Shown one piece after another: positions 31,464-40,344 of a DNA stretch of 49,232 bases. The DNA is from Parafrankia sp. EUN1f. Lineage in GTDB: Bacteria; Actinomycetota; Actinomycetes; Frankiales; Frankiaceae. Under the pieces are notes generated by a model that was given only the letters and a program-made list of their open reading frames with translations, did no database searches and was not told where the DNA came from. Made by a program: the position numbers and the translations under genes. Position 1 is the first letter of the stretch, and each line of letters opens with the position of its first letter. Location: assembly GCF_000177675.1 (NCBI RefSeq), contig NZ_ADGX01000058.1, forward strand, positions 1 to 49,232, written 5' to 3'.

Positions 31464-31808
31464 TCAGAGGGCCGGTTCGACGGCGGTGTCGAAGTAGGCG
31501 GCGCCCGAGTCCGGGATCCGCGGCTGCTTGAAGATGTTGACCGGGTAGGACGTCATGATCATCGAATAGAGCAGGTGGAGCAGGCGGGTGTCCTGGTCGG
31601 ACAGGGCGTGCACGTCGCGGGTGTCGAGGTAGGCGATCGCGTCCTCGGCGAGTGGGGCGATCGCGTCGTAGAACGCCTGGAGCTCGTCGATGGTCTTGGA
31701 CAGCCGCTTCTGATAGCGCTCTTCGCGGGTGGCCAGGGCCCAGTCGGTGACCCAGGGCTCGAGGGCGCGGAACGGCTCGGGCAGCAGTCCCGTGGCAGTG
31801 GTGGTCAT
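31464..31808 (-). CDS. Unrecognised 114-aa protein between Rieske and TauD-type oxygenase genes
   Basis: 114 aa from ATG 31808, with AAAGGA about 10 nt upstream. I do not recognise a family. It is soluble and mostly helical: PEPFRALEPWVTDWALATRE, then KRLSKTIDELQAFYDAIAPL, then LLHLLYSMIMTSYPVNIFKQ, ending in a loop with PRIPDSGAAYF. It has no Cys, so no metal-sulfur site, and it does not look like the NTF2-fold beta subunit of ring-hydroxylating oxygenases. The tight packing (14 bp from the Rieske gene, 13 bp to the TauD-type gene) says it works with one of them, as a small subunit, a stabiliser or a carrier. Function open. Confidence 0.75.
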   Translation of the reverse strand: MTTTATGLLPEPFRALEPWVTDWALATREERYQKRLSKTIDELQAFYDAIAPLAEDAIAYLDTRDVHALSDQDTRLLHLLYSMIMTSYPVNIFKQPRIPDSGAAYFDTAVEPAL

Positions 31809-31822
31809 GGTCCCGGGGTCCT

Positions 31823-33118
31823 TTACTTCTCGCTGCCGGCCTGGTGCGCCGCGACGGCGTCCCGGACGACCTTGTGGAACTGGCGGATCATCAGTTCCAT
31901 GTCGGACAGGTGGAACGTCTGCAGCGCCCGGTTGTTGAGTTGTGACCAGGTCGCCTCGACCGTGTTCGTGTCCTGCATCGCGAACTCGATGGTGCTGTCG
32001 ACGACGAGTTCCTGCGCGAGCCGTTCGGAGGCGGTCCTCGGCTCGGGGAAGTAGATGTCGACCTCGTAGGCGTGGGTGCCGACCGTTTCCGGGATGTACT
32101 GGTAGGTGATGTAGTAGCCGCGGCCCCAGAGCTGGATCGACAGGTTCGGGAACAGCCAGTACTGGTCGTTGCTCCAGGCGCGGATCCCGCCCGGGTTGCG
32201 GTCGTCGGTGAGGTGGCCGAGGTCGGTGCGGATGTCGTCCGGGCCGAACAGGCCGGCGCGGAACAGCCGGTAGGCCCAGTTCATGTCGCGGGCGGCGGGG
32301 CCGACCGAGCCGGTCTTCTTCTTCAGGACGGGCGGGCCGGGTACCGAGGTCAGCATGTGCGGGGTGAACAGGTCGTAGTGGTAGGAGTCCATCGGCGGAA
32401 CGAGCTTCTCCGCCTCGGCCACGTTGGTGTTGAGGAACCGGCCATGGACGTATGCCGGGTGGTACCACTCCAGCAGCGCGTCGATGCCGATCTTCCAGTT
32501 GCCCTTGACCTTGGTCCGGAAGGACCAGTGGTTCGTGAACTTCTCGAACGGCCAGCTCTCCAGCTCGGCGGTCAGCTTCTCGCCGAGGAACTCACGCAGC
32601 GGCGGGGCGTCGGTGCTGAAGTTCACGAAGATGAACCCGGCGAAGACCTCGCAGCGCAGCTGCGGCATGGCGAGCTGGTCGTCGGGCAGCGACTCGAAGA
32701 ACTCGTCGCGCTTGGTGACGTAGCTGCACTTGCCGTCGAGGCCGTAGCGCCAGCCGTGGTATTTGCAGGCGAACTGCCGTGCGGTGCCCTGTGTCTCGTT
32801 GGTCGGGTGTTCCTGCCAGACGACCTTGTTCCCGCGGTGCGCGCAGATGTTGTGCAGCGCGTACACCTGTCCGTCGGTGTGCCGGGTGATCACGATGGAT
32901 CCCAGGCCGACGAGCTCGCGGGTGAAGAACGTGCCGTTACGTGGCAGTTGTTCGACCCTGCCGACCTTCAGCCAGGTCCGCTTGAAGATCGCTTCGCGCT
33001 CGGCCTGGAAGAACTCCTCGGAGATCGAGTCCTCATAGGACACCGGGCCGGTGTCGAGATCCGGATACCCCGGCGTGTACTTGCCACGGCCGGTCGCGAG
33101 TCGCTCCTGAATGGCCAT
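31823..33118 (-). CDS. Rieske non-haem iron oxygenase, alpha subunit
   Basis: 431 aa from ATG 33118, about 9 nt after GAGAGGGG; a TTG at 33127 is in frame. The Rieske 2Fe-2S ligands are CAHRGN (Cys92, His94) and CKYHGW (Cys118, His121). The mononuclear iron site shows GIDALLEWYHPAYVHG with His220 and His225; the usual Asn/Glu bridge positions vary (Asp213, Glu217). The length and the single-subunit context (no NTF2-like beta subunit or ferredoxin next to it) suggest an alpha-only oxygenase that takes electrons from partners encoded elsewhere. The substrate is probably an aromatic or alicyclic acid or amine. First gene of the Rieske / 114-aa / TauD operon. Confidence 0.93.
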   Translation of the reverse strand: MAIQERLATGRGKYTPGYPDLDTGPVSYEDSISEEFFQAEREAIFKRTWLKVGRVEQLPRNGTFFTRELVGLGSIVITRHTDGQVYALHNICAHRGNKVVWQEHPTNETQGTARQFACKYHGWRYGLDGKCSYVTKRDEFFESLPDDQLAMPQLRCEVFAGFIFVNFSTDAPPLREFLGEKLTAELESWPFEKFTNHWSFRTKVKGNWKIGIDALLEWYHPAYVHGRFLNTNVAEAEKLVPPMDSYHYDLFTPHMLTSVPGPPVLKKKTGSVGPAARDMNWAYRLFRAGLFGPDDIRTDLGHLTDDRNPGGIRAWSNDQYWLFPNLSIQLWGRGYYITYQYIPETVGTHAYEVDIYFPEPRTASERLAQELVVDSTIEFAMQDTNTVEATWSQLNNRALQTFHLSDMELMIRQFHKVVRDAVAAHQAGSEK

Positions 33119-33220
33119 CGGCTTCAACCCCTCTCACAGGATCATCTGGGTACGGACCGCCGATGGGCCCACACTGCCAAGGGCGGTTTTGGCTGGTTGT
33201 CAGGGTTCGACTGGCTCGGC

Positions 33221-34411
33221 TCAGATCACGCCGTCGGCGCGTAGCTGGCTGATCTCGGCCGGCTCTCGCCGGAGCAGCTCGGTGAGCACGGCGTCGGTGT
33301 GCGCCCCGAGCTCCGGCCCGAGCCAGCGGATCTCGCCCGGTGTGTCGGAGAGAGCGGGGATGACACCGGGCACGGCGAGTGGGCCGATGCGGGACTCCTC
33401 GACGGTGATGGTCTGCCGGTGCCGATACTGCGGATCATCGAAGATGTCGGCAATGGAGTAGAGCTGCCCGGCTGGGACCTGGGCCTGGCGGCACCGGGCC
33501 AGCACCTCCTCGCAGGGCAGCGAGCCGACCCATTCGCCCACCAGCGAGTTGACCAGGCCGCGGGCGGCGAGCCGGTTCGCCTTCGGGCCGAGCTGGTCGG
33601 CGTCGGCGAGCTCCGGCCGCTCCATGGCCCGGGCCAGCCGGGCGAACATGTCGTCGTTGGAGCAGGCGATCGCGATCCAGTGGTCGTCCTTGGTCTGGTA
33701 ATGGCTGTGCGGCAGCACGTTCACGGTGTCGGCGCCCATCCGCTCCCGGACGAAACCGAACTGCTGGTAGGCGGGCGCGATCTCGTCGAGTGCCCGGAAG
33801 ACCGACTCGTAGAGTGCCAGGTCGACGACCTGGCCCTTCCCGGTGCTCTCCCGTGCCCGCAGCGCCATCAGCACGCCGATGACCCCGTACAGCCCGGTCA
33901 TGTAGTCGGCGAGTGAGGTGGAACCGGGGGTCACCGGGGGCCCGTCCGGCATGCCGGCGAGGTAGGCGAGGCCGGAGAAGGCGTGCGCGATCCGGGCGAA
34001 GCCGGGGAGTTCCCGGTTCGGCCCCGACTGCCCGTAGGCCGAGACCCGCAGCAGCACCGCCCGCGGGTTCAGTTCGGCTATCTCCTCCGGGCCGAGCCCC
34101 CACCGCTCCATGACCCCGGGCCGGAAGTTCTCGATCACGACATCCACCGTCGTGATGAGCTCGCGGAGGATCTCGATGCCGCGGGGGTCGGCGAGGTTGA
34201 GCGTCACCGACCGCTTGTTGCGGCTCTCGCTGAGCCAGACCAGGGTGTCGCCGCAGTCCGTCTCGGTGCCGAACCGGCGCAGGTTGTCGCCCGTCCGTGG
34301 GCGCTCGACCTTGATGACGTCGGCGCCGAACTCACCCAGCACCGTGGCGCAGAACGGCCCGGCGAGGTAGGTGCCCAGATCGAGAACTCTCAGGCCCTGC
34401 AGTGCATGCAT
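33221..34411 (-). CDS. CaiB/BaiF-type CoA transferase (family III)
   Basis: 396 aa from ATG 34411 (MHALQGLRVLDLG), with CGGGAG upstream. The family III nucleophile Asp is at 169 in SLADYMTGLYG, the same number as in formyl-CoA transferase; CoA-binding VIKVERPRTGD and NKRSVTLNL are present. It moves CoA between organic acids, activating a catabolic substrate without ATP. It ends 102 bp before the Rieske gene and may be transcribed with it. Divergent from the LLM oxidoreductase gene across 229 bp. Confidence 0.93.
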   Translation of the reverse strand: MHALQGLRVLDLGTYLAGPFCATVLGEFGADVIKVERPRTGDNLRRFGTETDCGDTLVWLSESRNKRSVTLNLADPRGIEILRELITTVDVVIENFRPGVMERWGLGPEEIAELNPRAVLLRVSAYGQSGPNRELPGFARIAHAFSGLAYLAGMPDGPPVTPGSTSLADYMTGLYGVIGVLMALRARESTGKGQVVDLALYESVFRALDEIAPAYQQFGFVRERMGADTVNVLPHSHYQTKDDHWIAIACSNDDMFARLARAMERPELADADQLGPKANRLAARGLVNSLVGEWVGSLPCEEVLARCRQAQVPAGQLYSIADIFDDPQYRHRQTITVEESRIGPLAVPGVIPALSDTPGEIRWLGPELGAHTDAVLTELLRREPAEISQLRADGVI

Positions 34412-34640
34412 GCTGCTCAGCTCCCGGTGCGGCCGCAGTTGGACTGTGCGCCGATTGTCGGGTTGGCCGGGCGCCCTCGTCTCACGGTCCGCCCAGCTGC
34501 GGTGCCGGCCCTCGACCCCTTGACCATGGGCACGTCCTCTCGGAAGGTGGATGAGAACGGCGATCTTTGTGACCGGAAATGACGCTACCACGAGATGTGA
34601 GGTCGTCCTATAGTCGGACGGGCATGTTATTCTCCGACTT
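34412..34640. promoter_or_regulatory. Divergent promoter with inverted repeat
   Basis: Between the CoA-transferase and LLM oxidoreductase genes. AGTCGGA (34612-34618) and TCCGACT (34633-34639) form a perfect inverted repeat ending one base before the GTG start at 34641. A smaller CGTCC/GGACG pair flanks TATAGTC, a possible -10 element. Binding here would block transcription or translation of the LLM gene. Confidence 0.5.
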
Positions 34641-35618
34641 GTGACGAACGAGCGACCCTTCCGCTTCGCGGTCCAGGCCACGAAGGCGAAGTCGGCTGCC
34701 GAGTGGCGCGACCTGGCTCATCGGGTTGAGGATCTTGGGTTCTCCACCCTCTTCCTCGCCGACCACTACCTGGGGCCGGGGCCGGCGCAGCGCGAGGCCA
34801 GGTGGCCACCGCAGTACCTCGCTCCCATCGCGGCCATGGCCACCGCGGCCGCGGTGACGACCACCCTGCGCGTGGGTTGTCGGGTCTTCTGCGTCGACTA
34901 CCACGTGCCTGCCGTCCTCGCGAAGGAGGCGGCGACGATCGACCTGCTCTCCGACGGGCGCCTCGAGTTCGGTATCGGGGCGGGCTGGAGCGAGCCCGAG
35001 TACCGGGCCATGGGCGTGCCCTTCGACGCGCCGCCACACCGGATCAGCAAGCTCGCCGAGGCGGTCGCGTTGTTCAAGGCCCACTGGTCCGGGGAGGCCC
35101 TCGATCAGAAGGGCGAGTTCGTCAACGTCACGGGCTACGCGGGGCTGCCACTGCCGGTGCAGCGCCCGCACCCACCGATCATGATCGGTGGCGGCCGCCG
35201 GCGGGTGCTTTCCCTCGCCGGGCGTGAGGCCGACATCGTCAGCATCTCCAACGTGCCGTTCGTCCCGGTGAACTCCGACGGCCTGACGCCCGCCGAGGAG
35301 GCGGTGCGCCGGGTGGGGTATGTGCGGGACGCCGCGGGGGAGCGCTTCGGCGGCATCGACATCGAGAGCTCGCCGTTCTTCACCCGGGTGACCAAGGATG
35401 CCGAAGAGGCCGCGCAGGCCCTCGCCCGGGTCGCGGCGACGATGCAGGTCGACGCGGGCAGCCTGATGCGGCATCCGAACGTGCTGGTGGGGTCCGTCGA
35501 CGAGATCGTCGAGCGGCTACAGGAGCGTCGCGAGGCATTCGGGGTGAACTACGTCAGCATCCAGCAGTCGGAGGTCGGCGCCTTCGCCTCCGTGGTCGAG
35601 CAGCTGACCGGCCGGTGA
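34641..35618 (+). CDS. LLM-class (probably F420-dependent) oxidoreductase
   Basis: 325 aa from GTG 34641. Luciferase-like TIM barrel: FRFAVQATKAKSAAEWRDLA start, FLADHYLGPG, ATIDLLSDGRLEFGIGAGW and the late HPPIMIGGGRRRVLSLAGRE. This combination is typical of actinobacterial F420 enzymes of about 300-325 aa; F420 versus FMN cannot be settled from sequence by eye. No ribosome-binding site stands out and an inverted repeat abuts the start, so the transcript may be leaderless or nearly so. Probably a hydride-transfer step in the surrounding catabolism. Confidence 0.9.
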   Translation: MTNERPFRFAVQATKAKSAAEWRDLAHRVEDLGFSTLFLADHYLGPGPAQREARWPPQYLAPIAAMATAAAVTTTLRVGCRVFCVDYHVPAVLAKEAATIDLLSDGRLEFGIGAGWSEPEYRAMGVPFDAPPHRISKLAEAVALFKAHWSGEALDQKGEFVNVTGYAGLPLPVQRPHPPIMIGGGRRRVLSLAGREADIVSISNVPFVPVNSDGLTPAEEAVRRVGYVRDAAGERFGGIDIESSPFFTRVTKDAEEAAQALARVAATMQVDAGSLMRHPNVLVGSVDEIVERLQERREAFGVNYVSIQQSEVGAFASVVEQLTGR

Positions 35619-35652
35619 CGCTGACCGCGGCGGGCTCCGGCGCCGGTGGTCA

Positions 35653-35681
35653 GGGTGGCCGCCCGGGAACAGCGGCCACCC
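35653..35681. terminator. 10-bp stem hairpin between convergent genes
   Basis: GGGTGGCCGC (35653-35662) pairs with GCGGCCACCC (35672-35681), 9-nt loop, between the LLM gene stop and the end of the convergent SDR gene. Confidence 0.7.
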
Positions 35682-35689
35682 GGATGGGG

Positions 35690-36460
35690 TCAGCGGGCGA
35701 CGTAGCCGCCGTCGACCGGGATCGCCGTACCGGTGATGAACGAGGCCTCGTCGCTGGCGAGGAACAGCGCGGCCGCGGCCAGTTCCTGCGGCAGGCCCCA
35801 GCGCCGCATCGGCTGGGGCAGCTTGCTGCCGTCCGGCGGCTCGGAGTCGTCGGCCGCGTTGGCCAGGCCGGTCCAGGTCATGCCGGGGCAGATCGCGTTG
35901 ACCCGGATACGGCTCTCGGCGTAGTCCAGGGCGGCGGACTTGGTGAGCTGGATGACCCCGCCCTTCGCGGCCGAATATCCGGCCTTTCCCTTCCAGCCGA
36001 CGAGCCCGGCCGCTGACGCCGTGTTGATGATCGAGCCGCCGCCATGGCGCAGCATCGCGGCGATTCCGTATTTCATGCCGAGGAAGACGCCCTTGAGGTT
36101 GACCGCGACCAGAATGTCGAAGGTCTCTTCCTCGATTTCGGCGAGCGGCTTCGGTGGACCGCCGAAGCCGGCGTTGTTGAAGAGCACGTCGAGCCGGCCG
36201 AACTCGCGTTCGGCGGTGTCGATCATGTTTTTCGCGTCGGCGGCGACGGAGACGTCGGCGTGCACCGCGACCGCGCCGTCACCAATCGTCGTCGCGGTAT
36301 CTTTCTCGCGGCCGCTGATATCGGCGCAGACGACCCTGGCACCGGCCTGTGAGAAAAGCAGGGCGGTGGCCCGGCCGATTCCGGAGCCGGCACCGGTAAC
36401 CACCGCCACCTTCCCCGCCAAGCGGCGTGCCGCTAGAGAATCAGAAAGCTGCTCGACCAT
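35690..36460 (-). CDS. Short-chain dehydrogenase/reductase
   Basis: 256 aa. TGAGSGIG, Asp in CADISGRE (NAD preference), HADVS, NNAGFGG, Ser in NTASAAG, YSAAK and VDGGYVAR. An ordinary NAD-type classical SDR without the mycofactocin insertion. It is convergent with the LLM gene and follows the CitE-like gene on the same strand after 277 bp containing a terminator, so it is likely its own unit. Confidence 0.92.
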   Translation of the reverse strand: MVEQLSDSLAARRLAGKVAVVTGAGSGIGRATALLFSQAGARVVCADISGREKDTATTIGDGAVAVHADVSVAADAKNMIDTAEREFGRLDVLFNNAGFGGPPKPLAEIEEETFDILVAVNLKGVFLGMKYGIAAMLRHGGGSIINTASAAGLVGWKGKAGYSAAKGGVIQLTKSAALDYAESRIRVNAICPGMTWTGLANAADDSEPPDGSKLPQPMRRWGLPQELAAAALFLASDEASFITGTAIPVDGGYVAR

Positions 36461-36628
36461 GCCCTCAGTCTACACATCATGCGTTCGAGGTAAAGATGCC
36501 GAAATAGCAATCTTGAAGGGTTCCTAAGTCCGCCGCCTGGAAAGATTCCCGCTAAGCCGGGCAAGGCTGTGCGCCGCGGCTTGCGGGATTTTGTCGTGCG
36601 TGTTTTTGGTACCCGGGTGGATCTGGCT

Positions 36629-36668
36629 CGCCGGCTGCATCCCAGCTACGGCGGGGATGCAGCCGGCG
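36629..36668 (-). terminator. 15-bp perfect stem hairpin downstream of the CitE-like gene
   Basis: CGCCGGCTGCATCCC (36629-36643) pairs perfectly with 36654-36668 around a 10-nt loop. It lies 70 bp past the 3' end of the CitE-like gene and upstream of the next SDR gene, both minus strand. Confidence 0.75.
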
Positions 36669-36737
36669 ACAGCGCGGCGGAGCCTCCGTGTCCGCCTCCG
36701 TGGCCGCGACCGGAGGCCCTGCGTCGGGTGTCAGGTG

Positions 36738-37709
36738 TCAGGAGCCGGTGAGCGAGGCCTTGTACAGCGTGTTCGCGGCGAGGCGCATGTGCGCGGCGTC
36801 GACGAGGCGGCCGTCCCGGCCGATCGCGCCCACCCCCTCGGCCTCGGAGGCCCGGTAGATCGCCACCGCCTCGTGTGCCTCCGCGACCTCCTGCTCGGTC
36901 GGCGCGAACACCTCGTTGGCGACGGCGATCTGGGCGGGATGGATCGCCCATTTACCGTCGAATCCCAACAGGCTGGCGTGCGTGGCGGCACGCCGGTAAC
37001 CCTCGATGTCCTGGTACGCCGGGTAGGGCGCGTCGATCGCGTCGATGCCTGCCCCGCGCGCCGCGGCAAGCACCTGGACTCGTGCGAAATGCCAGAAATC
37101 CCCTGGATAGTCCCCTACCGGGTCGAAGTTTCCGTCCACCCGGGCCCGCAACGAGGCGGAGAGGTCTCCCGCGCCGAAGATGATCGCCTCCAGGCGGCTG
37201 CTGGCCCGGGCGATCTCGGCGGCGTTCGAGAGGCCCTCGGCCTCCTCGATGAGGACCTCCAGCGCGATCCGCCGGGTGAGCCCGAGCTTGTGCTCCAGCT
37301 GCGTGAGCAGGACGTCGACCCACCAGACATCCCGCGCGGACCGAGCCTTGGGCACGATGATCACGTCGAGCGCCTCGCGTGCGCCGGTGACGATCTCGAT
37401 GATGTCGTCGTGACACCACGGAGTGTCCAGGCCGTTCACCCTGACGGCGCGGATGGTCCGTCCCCATTCCAGACCCGTGAGCGCGGCTACGGCGATGCCC
37501 CGGGCCGCCTCCTTCGCAGCTGGCGCGCAGGCGTCCTCCAGGTCGAGAAAAACCAGGTCCGCGTCGGAGGCGGCGGCTTTCTCGCACATTTTCGCGCTGC
37601 TGGCCGGAGTGGCCAGCTCGGACCGGCGGGCGCGTGGCCGGCCAGCGCCGGCGGCCACCGTGGCCGGATCCGCCGAGGCCGGGGACTCGGGCACGTCTCG
37701 TGCGGGCAC
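36738..37709 (-). CDS. HpcH/HpaI aldolase / CitE-like CoA-ester lyase
   Basis: 323 aa from GTG 37709, 6 nt after GGGAGG. CitE-fold signatures: RRSELATPASSAKMCEKAAA at the barrel start, the magnesium-side DLVFLDLEDACAPAAKEAAR, the CoA-binding Arg in IRAVRVNG, Glu in LEVLIEEAEG (about 160), Asp in IIFGAGDLSASL, and WAIHPAQIAVANEVF at the end. The closest role is a malyl-CoA, beta-methylmalyl-CoA or citramalyl-CoA lyase (C-C cleavage releasing acetyl- or propionyl-CoA and an oxo acid). The first 28 residues are a disordered Ala/Pro/Arg tail. It fits the last steps of an acyl-CoA breakdown route. Confidence 0.9.
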   Translation of the reverse strand: MPARDVPESPASADPATVAAGAGRPRARRSELATPASSAKMCEKAAASDADLVFLDLEDACAPAAKEAARGIAVAALTGLEWGRTIRAVRVNGLDTPWCHDDIIEIVTGAREALDVIIVPKARSARDVWWVDVLLTQLEHKLGLTRRIALEVLIEEAEGLSNAAEIARASSRLEAIIFGAGDLSASLRARVDGNFDPVGDYPGDFWHFARVQVLAAARGAGIDAIDAPYPAYQDIEGYRRAATHASLLGFDGKWAIHPAQIAVANEVFAPTEQEVAEAHEAVAIYRASEAEGVGAIGRDGRLVDAAHMRLAANTLYKASLTGS

Positions 37710-38282
37710 AACTGCCTCCCTGTTCCTGCTCCGGCCGGGATTCCCGGTCAGATGACGGCAAATTCCGCGGCTGCTTCGGTGATCTCCTGAACGGGCCGGG
37801 AAGGCCCGTCCGAATCAGCTCGCGGGAAAGTTCTCGAAAGAGCTGTGATCCCACCGTGATGCTTCATCGAATGTTGTAGATCTGATCCGATTTCGATCCC
37901 GGGGATCGTGCGGGCATCGACTTCCGGTGTCGTGCTGTGCTGGTGGGTGGGTCGGCTGGGGTGGTGCCCGGAGGATCGCCCACTGATCACCCTCGGTGGG
38001 AACGCGTGCGAACGGCCTGGGCTCGCCCTGGCCGCGCGGCTGAATTTTCTCCGGGTGGATCACTTTCCCGCGGAGTGGGAGCGAGTTGGATTCGGTTGTT
38101 CGACTTTGTCTGCAACGTTAGTGTTGTCGCATGGCAACTGCAACTGTCGGCGGCTGCGCGGTGGGCGGGTCGTGGCACGGTGGGGTGCCGAGGGCGCGGT
38201 GGGGTGCCGGGATCGTCGGCATGCCCGGAGATGTTGCTCATCAATGACTGACCACTACTGCGGGCCGTGTCCGGAGGGACTC
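37710..38282. promoter_or_regulatory. Divergent region between CitE-like lyase and aldehyde dehydrogenase genes
   Basis: 573 bp without a gene. CGGTGGGGTGCCG is repeated at 38178-38190 and 38197-38209 (19 bp apart), about 75 bp before the dehydrogenase start, a possible regulator site. The remainder shows nothing I can name. Confidence 0.4.
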
Positions 38283-39740
38283 ATGCAGGAGCAAGAACAT
38301 CTGTACATCGGGGGCGAGTGGGTCGCGCCGGCGGGCACGGGCACCGGCGTGATCGAGGTCGTCTCGCCGCACAGCGAGCAGGTCATCGCCCGCATCGCGG
38401 CGGCCGGCAACGAGGACGTCGACCGGGCCGTGGCCGCGGCGCGCCAGGCGTTCGACGAAGGCCCCTGGCCGCGTCTCGACCCGGCGGAACGCGCCGAGGT
38501 CATCCGGCGGCTCGCCGGGCTGGTGAAGCCGCGCCGCAAGGAGCTCGCCGAGCTGATCAGCGCCGAGATGGGCGCGCCGATCTCGTTCGCGAAGCTGTCC
38601 CACGTGGCTCTGCCCTGGATGATGATGGGCGCCTTCGCCGACATCGCGGTGAACCTGGCGTGGGAGGAGCCTCGCAAGGGCTTCTACGGGCAGGACATCA
38701 TCGTCCGCAAGGAGCCGATCGGCGTCGTCGCCGCCATCGTCCCGTGGAACATGCCGCTGTTCCTGACCGTCGGGAAGCTGGTGCCGGCGCTGCTCGCCGG
38801 GTGCTCGGTGGTGCTGAAGCCGTCCCCGGAGACGCCGCTGGACGCCTACGTGCTGGCGGACCTGCTCACCGAGGCGGGGCTGCCGCCGGGGGTCGTCAGC
38901 GTGCTGCCCGGCGACCGGGACCTGGGCGAGTACCTCGTGTCACATCCGGGCGTGGACAAGGTGTCGTTCACCGGGTCGACGGCGGCCGGTCGCCTGGTCG
39001 CCGCCTCGTGCGGGTCGAACCTCAAGCGGGTCAGCCTGGAGCTCGGCGGCAAGTCCGCGGCCGTGGTGCTCGACGACGCCGACCCGGCCGCGGTGGCGGC
39101 AGGGGTGGAGATCGCCGGGCTGATGAACAGCGGGCAGGCGTGCGTCGCCCAGACCCGGATCCTCGTCCCCCGGTCGCGGTACAGCGAGTACCTCGACGCG
39201 CTGGTCTCGATGGTCGAGTCTCTGCCGGTGGGTGATCCGTCCGACCCCGCGACGAAGGTCGGCCCGATGGTCGCCCGGCGCCAGCAGGAGCGGGTGCGCG
39301 GCTACATCGAGGAGGGGCAGAAGGAAGGTGCCCGGCTGGTCACCGGCGGCAGTGATCTGCCGGCCGGTGTCGAGAGCGGCTGGTACGTGCGCCCGACCGT
39401 CTTCGCCGACGTCGACAGCGGCATGCGGGTCGCCAGGGAGGAGATCTTCGGCCCGGTCCTGACGGTTCTGCCGTACGGCGACGACGCCGAGGCGGTACGC
39501 ATCGCGGACGCCACCGAGTACGGGCTGTCCGGCTCGGTGTGGACGTCCGACATCGAGCGCGGGCTCGCGGTGGCGCGAAAGGTCCGCAGCGGCACCTTCG
39601 GCGTCAACCAGGCCTACAGCATGGACCCGAACGCCCCGTTTGGTGGGGTCAAGGCCAGCGGGATCGGGCGTGAGCTGGGCCGTGAGGGCATCGAGGGCTA
39701 CCTCGACGTGAAGTCGATCTCGGTGGCCCCGGCATCCTGA
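38283..39740 (+). CDS. Aldehyde dehydrogenase (NAD(P)-dependent)
   Basis: 485 aa from ATG 38283, 6 nt after GGAGG. Full aldehyde dehydrogenase: VPWNMPLFL (oxyanion Asn), VVLKPSPETP (cofactor Lys), FTGSTAAG (229-236), ELGGKS with general-base Glu253, NSGQACVAQ with nucleophile Cys287, EEIFGPVLTV and the C-terminal FGGVKASGIGRELG. It oxidises an aldehyde to its acid in the cytoplasm. Together with the SDRs and the mycofactocin system nearby it could finish alcohol oxidation, but substrate range is not predictable. Confidence 0.95.
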   Translation: MQEQEHLYIGGEWVAPAGTGTGVIEVVSPHSEQVIARIAAAGNEDVDRAVAAARQAFDEGPWPRLDPAERAEVIRRLAGLVKPRRKELAELISAEMGAPISFAKLSHVALPWMMMGAFADIAVNLAWEEPRKGFYGQDIIVRKEPIGVVAAIVPWNMPLFLTVGKLVPALLAGCSVVLKPSPETPLDAYVLADLLTEAGLPPGVVSVLPGDRDLGEYLVSHPGVDKVSFTGSTAAGRLVAASCGSNLKRVSLELGGKSAAVVLDDADPAAVAAGVEIAGLMNSGQACVAQTRILVPRSRYSEYLDALVSMVESLPVGDPSDPATKVGPMVARRQQERVRGYIEEGQKEGARLVTGGSDLPAGVESGWYVRPTVFADVDSGMRVAREEIFGPVLTVLPYGDDAEAVRIADATEYGLSGSVWTSDIERGLAVARKVRSGTFGVNQAYSMDPNAPFGGVKASGIGRELGREGIEGYLDVKSISVAPAS

Positions 39741-39981
39741 ACGTCGTCGGCTGGCCCGGTCACCGGGAACCGACCGGGTCCCGCCTGCCTCGGGGCCGTT
39801 GACGCGGCCCCCGGGCAGGCGCTGGAACCCAGTCCGTGGGTGGGCGCGAGCGTGCCGCGTGACCGGTCGCGACGACACCGCGTCCTGTGCCCTGCGTCCG
39901 CTCGCGGGCGAGCGGCGCGGTTATGGGGGAGCTCGGCGTTACCGGGAAGGCCGGCGTTGCCGGGAGCTCAGCAGTAGGGGG

Positions 39982-40344
39982 TCACAGCTGGTTGTGACCT
40001 GGCTGGCTGGGGCCGGAGCGATCACAGCCCGGCGCGGCGGGCGCGGCGGGGCTGGACGACGGGTCGACGGCGACCCAGCGACGAGCGTGGGAGAGGGCGG
40101 CACCGCTGTCCTGCAGCCTGCGCAGTCCGGCGGTCACCTCGGCGGCCGGGAGGCCGAGGTCGAGGGCGAGGACGCGCGCGCGTACCGGTCGGTCGGCCCG
40201 GGCCAGGGCGTCACGGACGGCGATGAGGGTTCGGTCGGCACGGCTCACCTTGTCCCGGTGCCGGCGCTGAGGCTGGCGCGGGACGTCACCGGCTAACCTG
40301 CTCTTCGCCTGCACCGCGGCCGTGGGGGAGGTCACAGAATGCAT
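39982..40344 (-). CDS. Small putative winged-helix-like protein
   Basis: 120 aa from ATG 40344 (MHSVTSPTAAV), 7 nt after GAAAGGTG; a longer frame from 40380 is possible. Residues about 35-90 (DRTLIAVRDALARADRPVRA, then EVTAGLRRLQDSGAALSHAR, ending RRWVAV) have the helix-helix-helix-strand pattern of a winged helix used for DNA binding, but no family is recognised. Both ends are basic or Pro/Ser-rich. It is preceded by palindromic direct repeats at 40549-40586 that might be its own operator. Confidence 0.55.
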   Translation of the reverse strand: MHSVTSPTAAVQAKSRLAGDVPRQPQRRHRDKVSRADRTLIAVRDALARADRPVRARVLALDLGLPAAEVTAGLRRLQDSGAALSHARRWVAVDPSSSPAAPAAPGCDRSGPSQPGHNQL

